Shown: positions 1-7,851, counted from the first letter of the stretch. The stretch: DNA of 12,750 nucleotides from Mageeibacillus sp. UBA1255 (GCA_002308795.1 DBVV01000072.1:72864-85613), one strand, 5' to 3'. Program-made: numbers and translations. Notes: generated from the letters alone by a model not told the origin.

Positions 1-453
1 GATATGGTAGCCGATACGCTTCTGGGCGAAGGGATCATCGCATATTCCGAGGATAAAAACGGGAAGCGCGCGTCTGAAGTCAAATCGGACGCGGCCGAGC
101 TGAACGTTCCGGTCGTATTGCTGGTCAACGCAAATACCGCCAGCGCGTCGGAACTTGTCGCCGGAGCGTTCCGTGATTTTAAAAAGGGCACGATCGTGGG
201 CAAGCGCACTTTCGGTAAAGCGATCGGCCAGATCTCGCGCTCATACTCCGAAGACGGAAGCGGGATAGTATTGACGGTGGCAACGTATTTCACTCCTTCC
301 GGTGAGTGCATCCACGGCGTAGGGATCGCTCCTGACGTGGAGATCTCTCTCGAAGCGGAATACGAGAATCTGACTCCTGATAAGATACCTGCAGGCGAAG
401 ATGCTCAGCTTGAGAAGGCGTTCGAACTTGTCAGATCGAAACTGCCTCAGTAG
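1..453 (+). CDS. S41 family (CtpA-type) C-terminal processing peptidase, 3' end only
   Basis: This is the C-terminal part of a serine protease of the S41 (tail-specific/CtpA) family; the start lies left of the window and the frame is open from base 1. The core motif NANTASASELVAGA carries the predicted nucleophile Ser (codon at 142-144), and 25 residues later TFGKAIGQ carries the general-base Lys (codon at 217-219). That is the Ser-Lys spacing of the E. coli Tsp dyad. The following stretch, with ATYFTPSG and HGVGIAPDVEI, is the usual end of the S41 domain, and only about 30 residues follow it. Family members are exported and cut proteins in the envelope; the PDZ domain and signal sequence expected upstream cannot be seen here. 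The methyltransferase gene starts 15 bases after the stop, so the two may share a transcript. Confidence 0.93.
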   Translation, partial: DMVADTLLGEGIIAYSEDKNGKRASEVKSDAAELNVPVVLLVNANTASASELVAGAFRDFKKGTIVGKRTFGKAIGQISRSYSEDGSGIVLTVATYFTPSGECIHGVGIAPDVEISLEAEYENLTPDKIPAGEDAQLEKAFELVRSKLPQ

Positions 454-468
454 TTTTTAGCGGACGAT

Positions 469-1275
469 ATGTACGAAAACCTCTCTTTGTTTTACAATTC
501 ACTGACTTACGACGTAAATTACGGGGCACTTGCTCGGTTCGTTGTAGGCGCCGTCAGGAGATCTCCTGCATGGAAAGATTATGCGTCGAGAGGAGAGAAA
601 CCGATACTCCTTGACGCCGGTACCGGAACCGGGAACTTTGTCGGACTGATGTCTGAAAAATTCGACTGTATCGGGCTGGACGTTTCAGAAGAGATGCTGG
701 ACATTGCCCGCAGCGTGCACAACGGCGGGAATATCCTCTGGATCTGCCAGGATATGTGCAGGATGGATCTGTACGGCTCAGTTACCGCGATCGTATCTTT
801 TACCGATTCGGTGAACCATCTTCTTACTGAAAAACGCCTGCTGAGCTTTTTCAAAAAATCACACAATTTCCTCGATCCGGGCGGACTGCTCATATTTGAC
901 GTTCTGACCGAAGACCATTTTCCTCCGGACGGATCGGTTATGGAGTATTTTGCGGATCTGGAGCATGAAAGCTGTTTCTGGACCGGAAAATACAACAAAA
1001 GGTCCGGAACTTGTACGTATAACATCGCATGCTTCCGTGAGACCGAAGACGGAAACGGTATCTACGAAAGGACCGATGACGTAGTGAGAGAGAAGATCTG
1101 GACAATAGAGACCTTAAACGAACTGCTCTGTCAGGCCGGATTTAAAAAGATCAGATATATTAAAGGCGGCGAAAAAGGTGCTCCGGGCGGAAAGACCGGG
1201 CGCAACAGGATATATTTCGTCTGCGAAAAATCACATAAGAGCGGCACGTATATAAAACAGGATTGTACAAAATGA
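469..1275 (+). CDS. Class I SAM-dependent methyltransferase
   Basis: A 268-residue methyltransferase of the Rossmann-fold class I type. The SAM-binding glycine motif I is LLDAGTGTGNF (residues 47-57), followed by the acidic end of strand 2 in GLDVSEEMLDIA. A later strand, VSFTDSVNHLL, and the segment GGLLIFDVLTEDHF fit motifs IV-V of small-molecule or general methyltransferases. The substrate cannot be told from sequence. No signal peptide or membrane helix is visible, so it should be cytosolic. The ribosome binding site before ATG 469 is weak, which suits translation coupled to the S41 gene upstream. Its stop codon overlaps the hslO start (ATGA at 1272-1275), so translation of the two is probably coupled. 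I recall such methyltransferase-hslO pairs from Clostridia, but any link to the chaperone is inference. Confidence 0.88.
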   Translation: MYENLSLFYNSLTYDVNYGALARFVVGAVRRSPAWKDYASRGEKPILLDAGTGTGNFVGLMSEKFDCIGLDVSEEMLDIARSVHNGGNILWICQDMCRMDLYGSVTAIVSFTDSVNHLLTEKRLLSFFKKSHNFLDPGGLLIFDVLTEDHFPPDGSVMEYFADLEHESCFWTGKYNKRSGTCTYNIACFRETEDGNGIYERTDDVVREKIWTIETLNELLCQAGFKKIRYIKGGEKGAPGGKTGRNRIYFVCEKSHKSGTYIKQDCTK

Positions 1276-2207
1276 TCGAACTAAGACCGGATAATTTCAA
1301 GAAAGATAATTATAATTTTATTACAGGCATATGCGCCGGCGGGATGGCCAGAATGATCGCCGTAGACTCGAAGGACGCAGTTTCTGAGGCTCTTCGCATA
1401 CATAACACTTCTCCGGTCGCGACAGCTGCGCTCGGAAGGACGCTCACATGCGCGATGCTCATGTCGTCGGGACTGAAAAACGACACCGATTCAGTGACGC
1501 TTTCGATCCGCGGAGACGGTCCGCTCGGCGTGATTCTTGCCGTATCAGACCGGTTCGGAAACGTAAGGGGATACTGTGAAAACCCGCACGTCGATCTGCC
1601 GCTGAACAAGGCAGGAAAGCTCGACGTAGGAACCGCTGTGGGCGGAGGAGTCCTCACCGTTATAAAAGACCTGGGGCTGAAAGAGCCTTACAGCGGGACA
1701 ACGGAACTGATCTCCGGCGAGATAGCCGAAGACGTCGCGTACTATTTCGCCGCATCCGAACAGATACCCACCGCCGTTGCCGCCGGAGTTCTGGTCGGTC
1801 CTGCGGACAATGACATTCCGGGATACGGTGTGATAGCTGCCGGCGGATATATGATCCAGCTGATGCCGGGCGCAGATGAAAGCCTTGCCGACGAGATCAC
1901 CGCCCGTGCTGCGTCAATGCCTTCCGTTACCACGTTGCTCAGCGCCGGTGCTTCTCCGGAGGATATCTGCAGCGATATCCTCAGAGGTCTCGACTTTCAG
2001 GTCGAAACACGCTCTTATGCCGGTTTTAAATGCAACTGTTCAAGAGAGCGCATGGAGGACGGAATGAAGAGCCTCGGCTATCAGGAACTCCGTAACATTT
2101 ATCTGGAGGATAAGAGCGCCCAGACAGTATGCCATTTCTGCAACAGAACATACACGTTTAACGAGAACGATCTCTGGAAACTGATGGCATCATGCTTTAA
2201 AAAATAG
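1272..2207 (+). CDS. hslO: Hsp33 redox-regulated holdase chaperone
   Basis: A 311-residue Hsp33. The C-terminal redox switch is complete: C254-N-C256, then 30 residues, then C287-H-F-C290, the CXC-X(27-32)-CXXC zinc site of the family. Under oxidation these cysteines are known to release zinc and form disulfides, which turns on ATP-independent binding of unfolding proteins in the cytosol. The N-terminal part has the family pattern around GGMARMIAV, TAALGRTLTCAMLMSS and IRGDGPLG. I place the start at ATG 1272, not at the in-frame TTG 1263, because AGGA at 1259-1262 sits 9 bases upstream and the ATG forms an ATGA overlap with the methyltransferase stop. The length matches typical Hsp33 (about 290-300 residues). 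No terminator is seen after it, so some readthrough into the next gene is possible. Confidence 0.96.
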   Translation: MIELRPDNFKKDNYNFITGICAGGMARMIAVDSKDAVSEALRIHNTSPVATAALGRTLTCAMLMSSGLKNDTDSVTLSIRGDGPLGVILAVSDRFGNVRGYCENPHVDLPLNKAGKLDVGTAVGGGVLTVIKDLGLKEPYSGTTELISGEIAEDVAYYFAASEQIPTAVAAGVLVGPADNDIPGYGVIAAGGYMIQLMPGADESLADEITARAASMPSVTTLLSAGASPEDICSDILRGLDFQVETRSYAGFKCNCSRERMEDGMKSLGYQELRNIYLEDKSAQTVCHFCNRTYTFNENDLWKLMASCFKK

Positions 2208-2257
2208 GCGCCTGTCTCCGGAAAAAAACGTAAATTCAGCGTAAAAAGGCCAAACCG

Positions 2258-2286
2258 TTGCGGCGAAACGTAAAATGTGTTAAAAT
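2258..2286 (+). promoter_or_regulatory. Sigma-A type promoter with extended -10 upstream of the MecA-like gene
   Basis: TTGCGG (2258-2263) and TAAAAT (2281-2286) are separated by exactly 17 bases, and a TG at 2278-2279 gives an extended -10 (TGTTAAAAT). Transcription would start near 2293, about 26 bases before the TTG start codon at 2319. This splits the plus-strand genes into an upstream S41-methyltransferase-hslO group and a downstream mecA-like-thyA-folA-amidase group. Confidence 0.65.
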
Positions 2287-2318
2287 CCCATAGTCCGGAA
2301 GTGAAGGGAGGGAGCAAT

Positions 2319-3320
2319 TTGAAAATAGTAAAACTCACCGAAAATTCAATACAAGTAGAACTGAGCGGACCTGAGATGGAGAAGCGCTCGCTGAACATCG
2401 GAAAACTGAACGAAGATGCTCCCGCATATAAAAAGCTTGTGGAAGATATGGTTTCGTATGCTGAGATCGAACTGGGCGCCCCGATAGGCGCATATAAAGT
2501 ATATTCGACCGTCGCGGATAATAACTCCAAGATCAGTTTCGTACTTGAATCAGTTTCGCCCGACGAGATCCCGGTCGATCAGAACAGCGATTTCGTTAAA
2601 ACTCAAATAATAAAAGAAACTAATAAAAAGAAGAAAGAACCTGTCCCTTCCTTTACGCCCGCATACGGCAGAAACGGCGGAAGATCATCGGATTCGGCTT
2701 CGGGAGAAGCAAATTCCGCTGCAGGATCAGGCCCGGATATAGCCGCAGAGTTTCTGCGCAGGATGATGATCGACGGATTGCTTTTGATGAAGTCGGCTAT
2801 CCTAAAGGAAACGCAGAATAAAAATACGGATAAGAATTACGATAGAAGCGACGGGTTCGATCAAAGCGGAGATCTTGTTTCCGGAATAAGAAAGCTGTCC
2901 GAGGGCAGCGAACCGGATAATGGATCTGACGCTGAAAATGACGCACCGGATGCACTGCACGACGGAGTCGCAGGAATATTTGACACCAGACGCAGGCTCC
3001 AGTTCGGCGATAACTACGAAGAAGAGGGCGGCATCGGCCTCATCGCTTTCGCCTCCTATAACGATCTTTACAGATTCCTGAAGGCGAACAGCGGCCTGGA
3101 CAGCTACCGTTCTAAACTCTTCGAATATTGCGGGGTGTTTTATCTTCAGATGTTTGTCGGGAAAAAACATACGTTCCGGCTGACTGCTATCGATACGCTT
3201 GCTCCGGAATACAGGGGAGTATGCATACCGGCGTCGATCGCCCTTCCGATACTCGAAGAGTACGGTGAAGTGGTATTTGATAAGAGCGCAATTAAAAAGA
3301 TCAGGGAGTCACTGGGCTGA
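2319..3320 (+). CDS. MecA-family Clp adaptor-like protein with long linker
   Basis: Recognised as a MecA-like adaptor by its two ends. The N-terminal domain (residues 1-78, beginning MKIVKLTENSIQVELSG) fits the MecA N-domain, and the C-terminal domain (about 238-333) has the pattern FASYNDLYRFLKA, then SKLFEYCGVFYL, then ILEEYGEVVFDKSAIKKI. In Bacillus, MecA brings substrates such as ComK to ClpC-ClpP and helps assemble ClpC; substrates here are unknown. The protein is 333 residues against about 220 in Bacillus. The excess is a polar, low-complexity linker (about 80-237) rich in Ser, Asp, Asn, Glu and Lys, with one short helix-like hydrophobic patch (EFLRRMMIDGLLLMKSAI). The start is TTG 2319, because AGGGAGGG at 2305-2312 lies 6 bases before it. 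An upstream in-frame GTG at 2277 would overlap the promoter and lacks such a site. Family assignment is from memory of the pattern; the domain ends are the strong part. Confidence 0.72.
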   Translation: MKIVKLTENSIQVELSGPEMEKRSLNIGKLNEDAPAYKKLVEDMVSYAEIELGAPIGAYKVYSTVADNNSKISFVLESVSPDEIPVDQNSDFVKTQIIKETNKKKKEPVPSFTPAYGRNGGRSSDSASGEANSAAGSGPDIAAEFLRRMMIDGLLLMKSAILKETQNKNTDKNYDRSDGFDQSGDLVSGIRKLSEGSEPDNGSDAENDAPDALHDGVAGIFDTRRRLQFGDNYEEEGGIGLIAFASYNDLYRFLKANSGLDSYRSKLFEYCGVFYLQMFVGKKHTFRLTAIDTLAPEYRGVCIPASIALPILEEYGEVVFDKSAIKKIRESLG

Positions 3321-3373
3321 ATCCGGATCGTAAAAGAGCAGGATAATTATCAGGAAAGAGCGGAGGAAATATT

Positions 3374-4204
3374 ATGAGCAGCGCGGATATTGCTTTTATT
3401 AACACTTGCAAAGATATTCTTGAAAACGGTACGTGGGTAAAGGATCCGAGAGTCCGTCCGAAATGGGAAGACGGTACGAACGCGTACACCATAAAAAAAT
3501 TCGGCGTCGTGAACCGTTACGATCTTTCCGAAGAATTTCCGCTGCTGACTATAAGACCGATCAGCTTTAAAAAAGCTGTTGACGAGATTCTGTGGATCTG
3601 GCAGAAAAAATCGAATAACATACACGATCTGGGCAGCAGGATCTGGGACAGCTGGGCAGATGAAAACGGTTCGATCGGAAAAGCTTACGGATACCAGATG
3701 AGCGTTAAACATCAGTATAAAGAGGGAATGTTCGATATGGTCGACAGAGTGCTGTTCGACCTGAAAAACAATCCGTGTTCGCGCAGGATCATGACGAACA
3801 TTTATAATTTCGCCGATCTGCATGAGATGGCACTCTATCCGTGCGCGTACAGTATGACGTTCAACGTAGTTGACGATAAATTATGCGCGATACTGAACCA
3901 GAGATCGCAGGATATGCTTGCGGCGAACGCCTGGAACGTTGCCCAGTACGCCGCTCTGGTGCTGATGTTTGCTCAGGTAAGCGGACTGAGGCCGGGAGAA
4001 TTCGTACACGTCATTGCCGATGCGCACATCTACGACAGACACATACCGATCGTCGAAGAAATAATCAAACGCACACCGTATCCGGCGCCGAAAGTAACGC
4101 TTGACCCGGAGATAACAGACTTTTACAAATTCACGCCAGACAGCTTTACCGTGGAAAATTACCAGCACGGTGAAAAGATCGGGAAGATACCTGTCGCAGT
4201 CTGA
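3374..4204 (+). CDS. thyA: Thymidylate synthase
   Basis: A complete 276-residue folate-dependent thymidylate synthase, which methylates dUMP to dTMP using methylene-tetrahydrofolate and releases dihydrofolate. Visible active-site parts are the nucleophile Cys157 in LYPCAYSMTF, the Arg pair R137-R138 (phosphate binding across the dimer), Q176-R177-S178 with D180, N188, and the dUMP-binding HIYDRH (218-223). The residue after the catalytic Cys is Ala where E. coli ThyA has His. The N-terminal loop reads RPKWEDGTNAYT instead of the RTGT-type loop. Both features, together with WIWQKKSNNIHDL and the C-terminal IPVAV, match the clostridial-type enzymes I know, so it is a normal subfamily member and not a damaged gene. 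GGAGG (3362-3366) lies 7 bases before ATG. folA follows after 14 bases and regenerates the folate cofactor. Confidence 0.97.
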   Translation: MSSADIAFINTCKDILENGTWVKDPRVRPKWEDGTNAYTIKKFGVVNRYDLSEEFPLLTIRPISFKKAVDEILWIWQKKSNNIHDLGSRIWDSWADENGSIGKAYGYQMSVKHQYKEGMFDMVDRVLFDLKNNPCSRRIMTNIYNFADLHEMALYPCAYSMTFNVVDDKLCAILNQRSQDMLAANAWNVAQYAALVLMFAQVSGLRPGEFVHVIADAHIYDRHIPIVEEIIKRTPYPAPKVTLDPEITDFYKFTPDSFTVENYQHGEKIGKIPVAV

Positions 4205-4218
4205 CATCAGGAGGAAGT

Positions 4219-4761
4219 ATGAATCTCGTCGTTGCGGTAGACAGAAACTGGGGAATAGGGTATAAAGGCGATCTGCTGGCCAGAATAAAGGCGGATCTTA
4301 AAAATTTTGCCGTCCTCACGCGCGAAAGAGCTGTGGTGCTCGGATCGAACACCCTCGCGACGTTCCCGGGAGGCCGCGTCCTTAAGGGCAGAAAAAATAT
4401 CGTACTGAATCCCGACCCTGACTACGCTCCGGAAGGCGCATGCGTCGCCCACAGCATCGAAGAAGCGGTAAAAAAGGCAGAAGAATACGGCTCGGAAAAC
4501 GTCTGGGTCATCGGCGGGATGAGCATCTACCGTCAGATGCTGCCTTACTGCGATAAAGCATTCGTCACCCGAATCGACGCAGATTTCAAGAAAGACGCAT
4601 ATTTCCCGGACCTTGACAGCGACAGCCGCTGGAAACTTATATTTGAAGGAGCGAAACGCGAAAGCGAGAGCGGGGATATTTTAGGAGAACTTAACGACGG
4701 AACAGTCCCGGAGAAAGTGGAATATAGATTTACAGTATACGCAGCCGAAAAAGGCCGATGA
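4219..4761 (+). CDS. folA: Dihydrofolate reductase
   Basis: A 180-residue dihydrofolate reductase, which reduces dihydrofolate to tetrahydrofolate with NADPH. The N-terminus MNLVVAVDRNWGIG is the family signature. D26 in KADLKNF aligns with the catalytic acid (Asp27 in E. coli), the NADPH-binding GG is in WVIGGMSIYRQML (G99-G100), and AFVTRID is the next conserved strand. The usual Gly-Arg-x-Thr of the cofactor loop is replaced by LGSNTLATFPGG, a modest divergence. AGGAGG (4209-4214) lies only 4 bases before ATG, so the spacing is short but the site is strong. The gene sits 14 bases after thyA and 7 bases before the amidase, so all three are very likely co-transcribed. Classical antifolates such as trimethoprim act on this family; sensitivity cannot be read from the sequence. 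Confidence 0.95.
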   Translation: MNLVVAVDRNWGIGYKGDLLARIKADLKNFAVLTRERAVVLGSNTLATFPGGRVLKGRKNIVLNPDPDYAPEGACVAHSIEEAVKKAEEYGSENVWVIGGMSIYRQMLPYCDKAFVTRIDADFKKDAYFPDLDSDSRWKLIFEGAKRESESGDILGELNDGTVPEKVEYRFTVYAAEKGR

Positions 4762-4768
4762 GGATCGT

Positions 4769-6469
4769 ATGAAAAACACAAAAGATAAATCCGTATACGC
4801 CGGAAGCGACAGGAAAAGAAGCATAAGGATGATACTCAGGACCGCCGCGCCCGTGATATGTGCGGCGATGATGCTGTTAATGAGCATCGTACCGAATACT
4901 GTAAAAGCGGCAGGAGCTGAGCAGGAACCTGCGGAAAACAACGAGCCCAAACCGTTTACCGTTATGCTTGACACAGGCCACGGCGGGACCGACCCGGGAG
5001 CGGTGCGTACCGTTGACGGCGTAGAATATTCGGAGCGTGCATTCAACGATAAACTGATGAACGCGTGCTACGACAGATTGACGCAGTACGACGCTGTCAT
5101 AGTGTACAGGACGCGTGTCGCGAACAATCATATTTCGACGTATGCAAGATCTACCTACGCGCATAACGTGGGCGCAGATCTGTTTTTATCTTTTCACATA
5201 AATTCATCCAGCTACAAATCTGCCCGCGGTGCGTCAACGATAATTCCAAGCGGTAATTACAGAAAAGATCTCAAAAATGAAACGGCGTATCTTTCCGAGG
5301 CGATCCTTTCAAGGCTGGCGGACGTTGGCCTTCGCAACAACGGCTTTAATACGCGCGTGCTTGAAGATGCCGCGTATCTTGATTATCCCGACGGAAGCGC
5401 GGGCGATTATTACGAAGTAATTCGTATGGGCGTAAGATACGGCATACCGTCACTGATCCTAGAAACGGCTTTCATCACCAGCGATACCGATCTGGCGATG
5501 CTCACGAACGACGCAAAGATAAAAGAGATCGGAAGCGCGGTCGCGGACGCTATAGCGGCGAGATACGGTCTTAAAATAACCGGCCACACGATGCAGCAGC
5601 CTGTTCAGACTGCGCAGACGAGCGGGGTAAGCCTGGGAAGCATCCCCAAAACGTTAAATTTTGGCGATGTCGTGCCCTTAACGGCGTCCGGAGGGTCCGG
5701 TGAGGGTGATTATGTATATCTGGCGTCAAACGCGTTTATAGGCCGTATAGAGGGCAATAATCTGATCGTCATCGGTGCGGGTGATTTCCGCGTCACCGTT
5801 ACGCGCTACGAAGGTCTTACGACCACGCCGCGTTCGGCAGGAAATACAAACGTTAAAGCGGTCGCACTCAATACTTCCGTCGAGGCGCTTATGTCTGAAC
5901 TTGAGTATTCTCAGCCTGACGGCGCTTACCGAGCAAAGATAAACGTAAGGCTTAAAGACCAGATCGAAGGCATCGCTCCGAGGGGAACTGTAAGGATATC
6001 TTATAAAGATCCGGCTGCCGGAGCGGAAGGGAACGGTCACGACGCGGATTTCCTTTTTGATGAAAACGGAAATTGCGAGGCGGAACTGCTGCTCTCGTCG
6101 GAGGGAAAATATTCGTGCACCGTTAAATATATTCCGGCCCTGTATGACGGGTACAACGTTCCTGCGGGCGCGGAAGCAGCGTTGGATTTGGACGTTAACG
6201 CGGATGCAGCGGCTACTCCCACTCCTGAACCTACCGAGATCCCTGTGACTGACGCACCAACAGAAGTTCCTACTGAAGAGCCGGCCGCTACAGAATCGTA
6301 CGATCCCGTACAGACTCAGACCACAAGGCCGGGCGAAAAAGAAATTGATAGCGGGAATGCCAGCGTCTCGTTCGGGATGCTTGAGATACTTGTCATCCTT
6401 CTGATCGTTGCGGTAATAATCACTATAGTGATGCTGATAAAACTTACGACAAGAAAAAAGCGGCGCTGA
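4769..6469 (+). CDS. Cell-surface N-acetylmuramoyl-L-alanine amidase (Amidase_3) with C-terminal membrane anchor
   Basis: A 566-residue exported peptidoglycan amidase, which cuts the bond between N-acetylmuramic acid and L-alanine. A signal peptide (about 20-47, basic then hydrophobic, ending VKA) leads to the Amidase_3 domain (about 62-268). The zinc ligands and catalytic Glu are all visible: H71 in LDTGHGG, E89 in YSERAFN, H143 in LSFHIN and E232 in LILETAFI. Two beta-rich, immunoglobulin-like regions follow (about 285-350 and 368-477). Then come a Thr/Pro/Glu-rich linker (about 481-510), a transmembrane helix (about 537-557) and the basic tail RKKRR. This suggests anchoring in the membrane with the catalytic part facing the wall. 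Translation likely begins at ATG 4769 with TGAGGA at 4759-4764, overlapping the folA stop. The stop codon lies in the loop of the terminator hairpin. A role in wall turnover or cell separation is inference. Confidence 0.93.
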   Translation: MKNTKDKSVYAGSDRKRSIRMILRTAAPVICAAMMLLMSIVPNTVKAAGAEQEPAENNEPKPFTVMLDTGHGGTDPGAVRTVDGVEYSERAFNDKLMNACYDRLTQYDAVIVYRTRVANNHISTYARSTYAHNVGADLFLSFHINSSSYKSARGASTIIPSGNYRKDLKNETAYLSEAILSRLADVGLRNNGFNTRVLEDAAYLDYPDGSAGDYYEVIRMGVRYGIPSLILETAFITSDTDLAMLTNDAKIKEIGSAVADAIAARYGLKITGHTMQQPVQTAQTSGVSLGSIPKTLNFGDVVPLTASGGSGEGDYVYLASNAFIGRIEGNNLIVIGAGDFRVTVTRYEGLTTTPRSAGNTNVKAVALNTSVEALMSELEYSQPDGAYRAKINVRLKDQIEGIAPRGTVRISYKDPAAGAEGNGHDADFLFDENGNCEAELLLSSEGKYSCTVKYIPALYDGYNVPAGAEAALDLDVNADAAATPTPEPTEIPVTDAPTEVPTEEPAATESYDPVQTQTTRPGEKEIDSGNASVSFGMLEILVILLIVAVIITIVMLIKLTTRKKRR

Positions 6470-6483
6470 TCCGCCGCTTTTTT
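6454..6483 (+). terminator. Rho-independent terminator at the end of the amidase gene, usable on both strands
   Basis: A perfect 12-bp stem has arms AAAAAAGCGGCG (6454-6465) and CGCCGCTTTTTT (6472-6483), with a 6-base loop. The 3' arm ends in a T-run for plus-strand transcripts. The A-run at the 5' side gives the same on the minus strand, so it can also end the M18 transcript. The 5' arm encodes the last Lys/Arg residues of the amidase and the stop codon is in the loop. Confidence 0.9.
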
Positions 6484-6506
6484 ATTATTGCCGCTTTTTT
6501 ATTATT
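6473..6506. repeat. 17-bp tandem duplication of the terminator's 3' arm
   Basis: The unit GCCGCTTTTTTATTATT occurs twice in direct, perfect succession (6473-6489 and 6490-6506). The first copy is the distal arm and T-run of the terminator. The second contains the stop codon of the M18 aminopeptidase gene (TAA on the minus strand at 6504-6502), so the duplication sets the end of that gene. Confidence 0.85.
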
Positions 6507-7851
6507 TATGAAATACTCTGAAGAAATCTGTTGCGTATTTCACGTCGAGCGTACCGCCGAATTCACGTATCGAATGCATTGAGAAGATCGCGTTGCCGAT
6601 ATCGAAACCGGCAGCCCCGGCTGAAGCGGAAGACATCGGTCCGACCGTTGACCCTCCGCGAAGGTCGTTGCGGTTAACGAACTCCTGGAACGGGATCCCG
6701 CCCCTGGAACAGTAATCTTTGAATATTGCCGCCGCCCCGGGCGATTCGATATACGACTGTGAGTAGCTGTGCTTGAGTACCGGACCGCGGTTTAAAAACA
6801 CCTTATGTTCCGCATCGTAAGTTTCGGGATGCGACGGGTGGCTCGCGTGCGCCATATCGGCAGAACAAATGACCGTATTAGCCAGAGCTCTGTCTACGCT
6901 CTCCTCGTTCCCGCCCGTGACGAAAGCGATGCGCCTTATCAGGGAAGTAAGCAGATTAGAACGTGCACCGCGGTCGGACAATGATCCTATTTCTTCGTGA
7001 TCAAACGCGATCACCAGCGAGTTATGATCGGGAAGCACCCCGGCGCTATCGGTTTTTCCGGCGTCAATAAATCCGGTAAACGAGCAGAAAACCATTTCTC
7101 CGTTGTCCAGGTGCGGTGCTGAAATGAATTCGCCGTTCTCGCCTGTGAAGCATGATTTCTGACAGTCATACGCGGAAAGATCAAAACTGACAATATTCTC
7201 CGGAGCGGTTTTAAGCTCTTTCGCGAGCATTTTAATAAACTCTGCCGAAGCATCCTTCCCGTCGGCGGATCCGGCTAAAATCGGAAGGATATCGCTTTGA
7301 GAACTGAATTTCGCACCGTCGTTTACGCCCCGGTTCATGTGGATGGCGAGCTCCGGAACTAGCAGAAGGGGACGGTCGAAATTAACGTTTACACCCTCGA
7401 ACCCGTCACCGCCCTGAGACCGGACGTAAACACGGCCCGCAAGGCCGAGAGGCCTGTCAAACCAGCTGTGCTCGATAAGACCGCCGTAAGTTTCGACGTT
7501 GACCCTGACGTATGAGTTCGCCGAAGATGCGGGATGCGGCCTGACCCTCAGACACGGATAATCCATGTGAGATAAACTCACGTGCCACCCGTCATCCTCA
7601 GGAACATTCTTTCCGAGGCGGAATGCGGCGATACACGAGTCGTTCCTGATAATATAGTAATTTTTACCGGGGACTAGCTTTCCCCAGGACTTTTTTTCGT
7701 CAAGTTTTTCTGCGCCGCTCTCTTCAAGCATCTTACCTAAAACTTCCGCACCCTGGTACGGAGTGGGTGAGGCGTCAATAAATTTAAGCAGCTTTTTTGC
7801 GTCTTCGTTTGTGCTTTTTCCGGCTCTTCCTGCGCTTGCCATATCGATCAT
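6502..7851 (-). CDS. M18 family metallo-aminopeptidase
   Basis: A 449-residue cytosolic aminopeptidase of family M18 (aspartyl aminopeptidase/ApeA-ApeB group), which removes N-terminal residues from peptides with two bound metal ions. Expected metal and catalytic residues are all present: H95 in SHMDYPC, D132 in HSWFDRPLG, E286-E287 in FDHEEIGS, D332 in SADMAHASHPSHPE and H426 in FSMHSIREFGG. GGSTVGPMSSASAG is the conserved segment before the last ligand. Length is as usual for the family (about 430-480). The preferred residue cannot be decided by eye. An AGGAAGG stretch lies 1 base before ATG 7851 and 10 bases before a second ATG at 7842, so the true start may be residue 4. It is 69 bases downstream of the small membrane-protein gene, in the same direction, and it converges on the amidase gene across a shared terminator. 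Confidence 0.94.
   Translation of the reverse strand: MIDMASAGRAGKSTNEDAKKLLKFIDASPTPYQGAEVLGKMLEESGAEKLDEKKSWGKLVPGKNYYIIRNDSCIAAFRLGKNVPEDDGWHVSLSHMDYPCLRVRPHPASSANSYVRVNVETYGGLIEHSWFDRPLGLAGRVYVRSQGGDGFEGVNVNFDRPLLLVPELAIHMNRGVNDGAKFSSQSDILPILAGSADGKDASAEFIKMLAKELKTAPENIVSFDLSAYDCQKSCFTGENGEFISAPHLDNGEMVFCSFTGFIDAGKTDSAGVLPDHNSLVIAFDHEEIGSLSDRGARSNLLTSLIRRIAFVTGGNEESVDRALANTVICSADMAHASHPSHPETYDAEHKVFLNRGPVLKHSYSQSYIESPGAAAIFKDYCSRGGIPFQEFVNRNDLRGGSTVGPMSSASAGAAGFDIGNAIFSMHSIREFGGTLDVKYATDFFRVFHK

Noticed and set aside
579..1025. Minus-strand open frame of 148 residues inside the methyltransferase gene
   Set aside because: The opposite strand carries the methyltransferase motifs; the antisense frame has no recognisable domain or start site.
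2099..2530. Minus-strand open frame spanning the end of hslO and the start of the MecA-like gene
   Set aside because: It crosses a good plus-strand promoter and two real genes, and has no visible start site or domain.
3350..3823. Minus-strand open frame of 157 residues inside thyA
   Set aside because: thyA is unambiguous here, and the antisense frame is a by-product of its codon use.
3855..3870. ThyA possibly inactive because Ala follows the catalytic Cys
   Set aside because: The PCA arrangement occurs in the clostridial-type thymidylate synthases I know, and all other active-site residues are present.
3883..4104. Short Arg-rich plus-strand frame within thyA
   Set aside because: An out-of-frame reading of thyA with no independent start signal.
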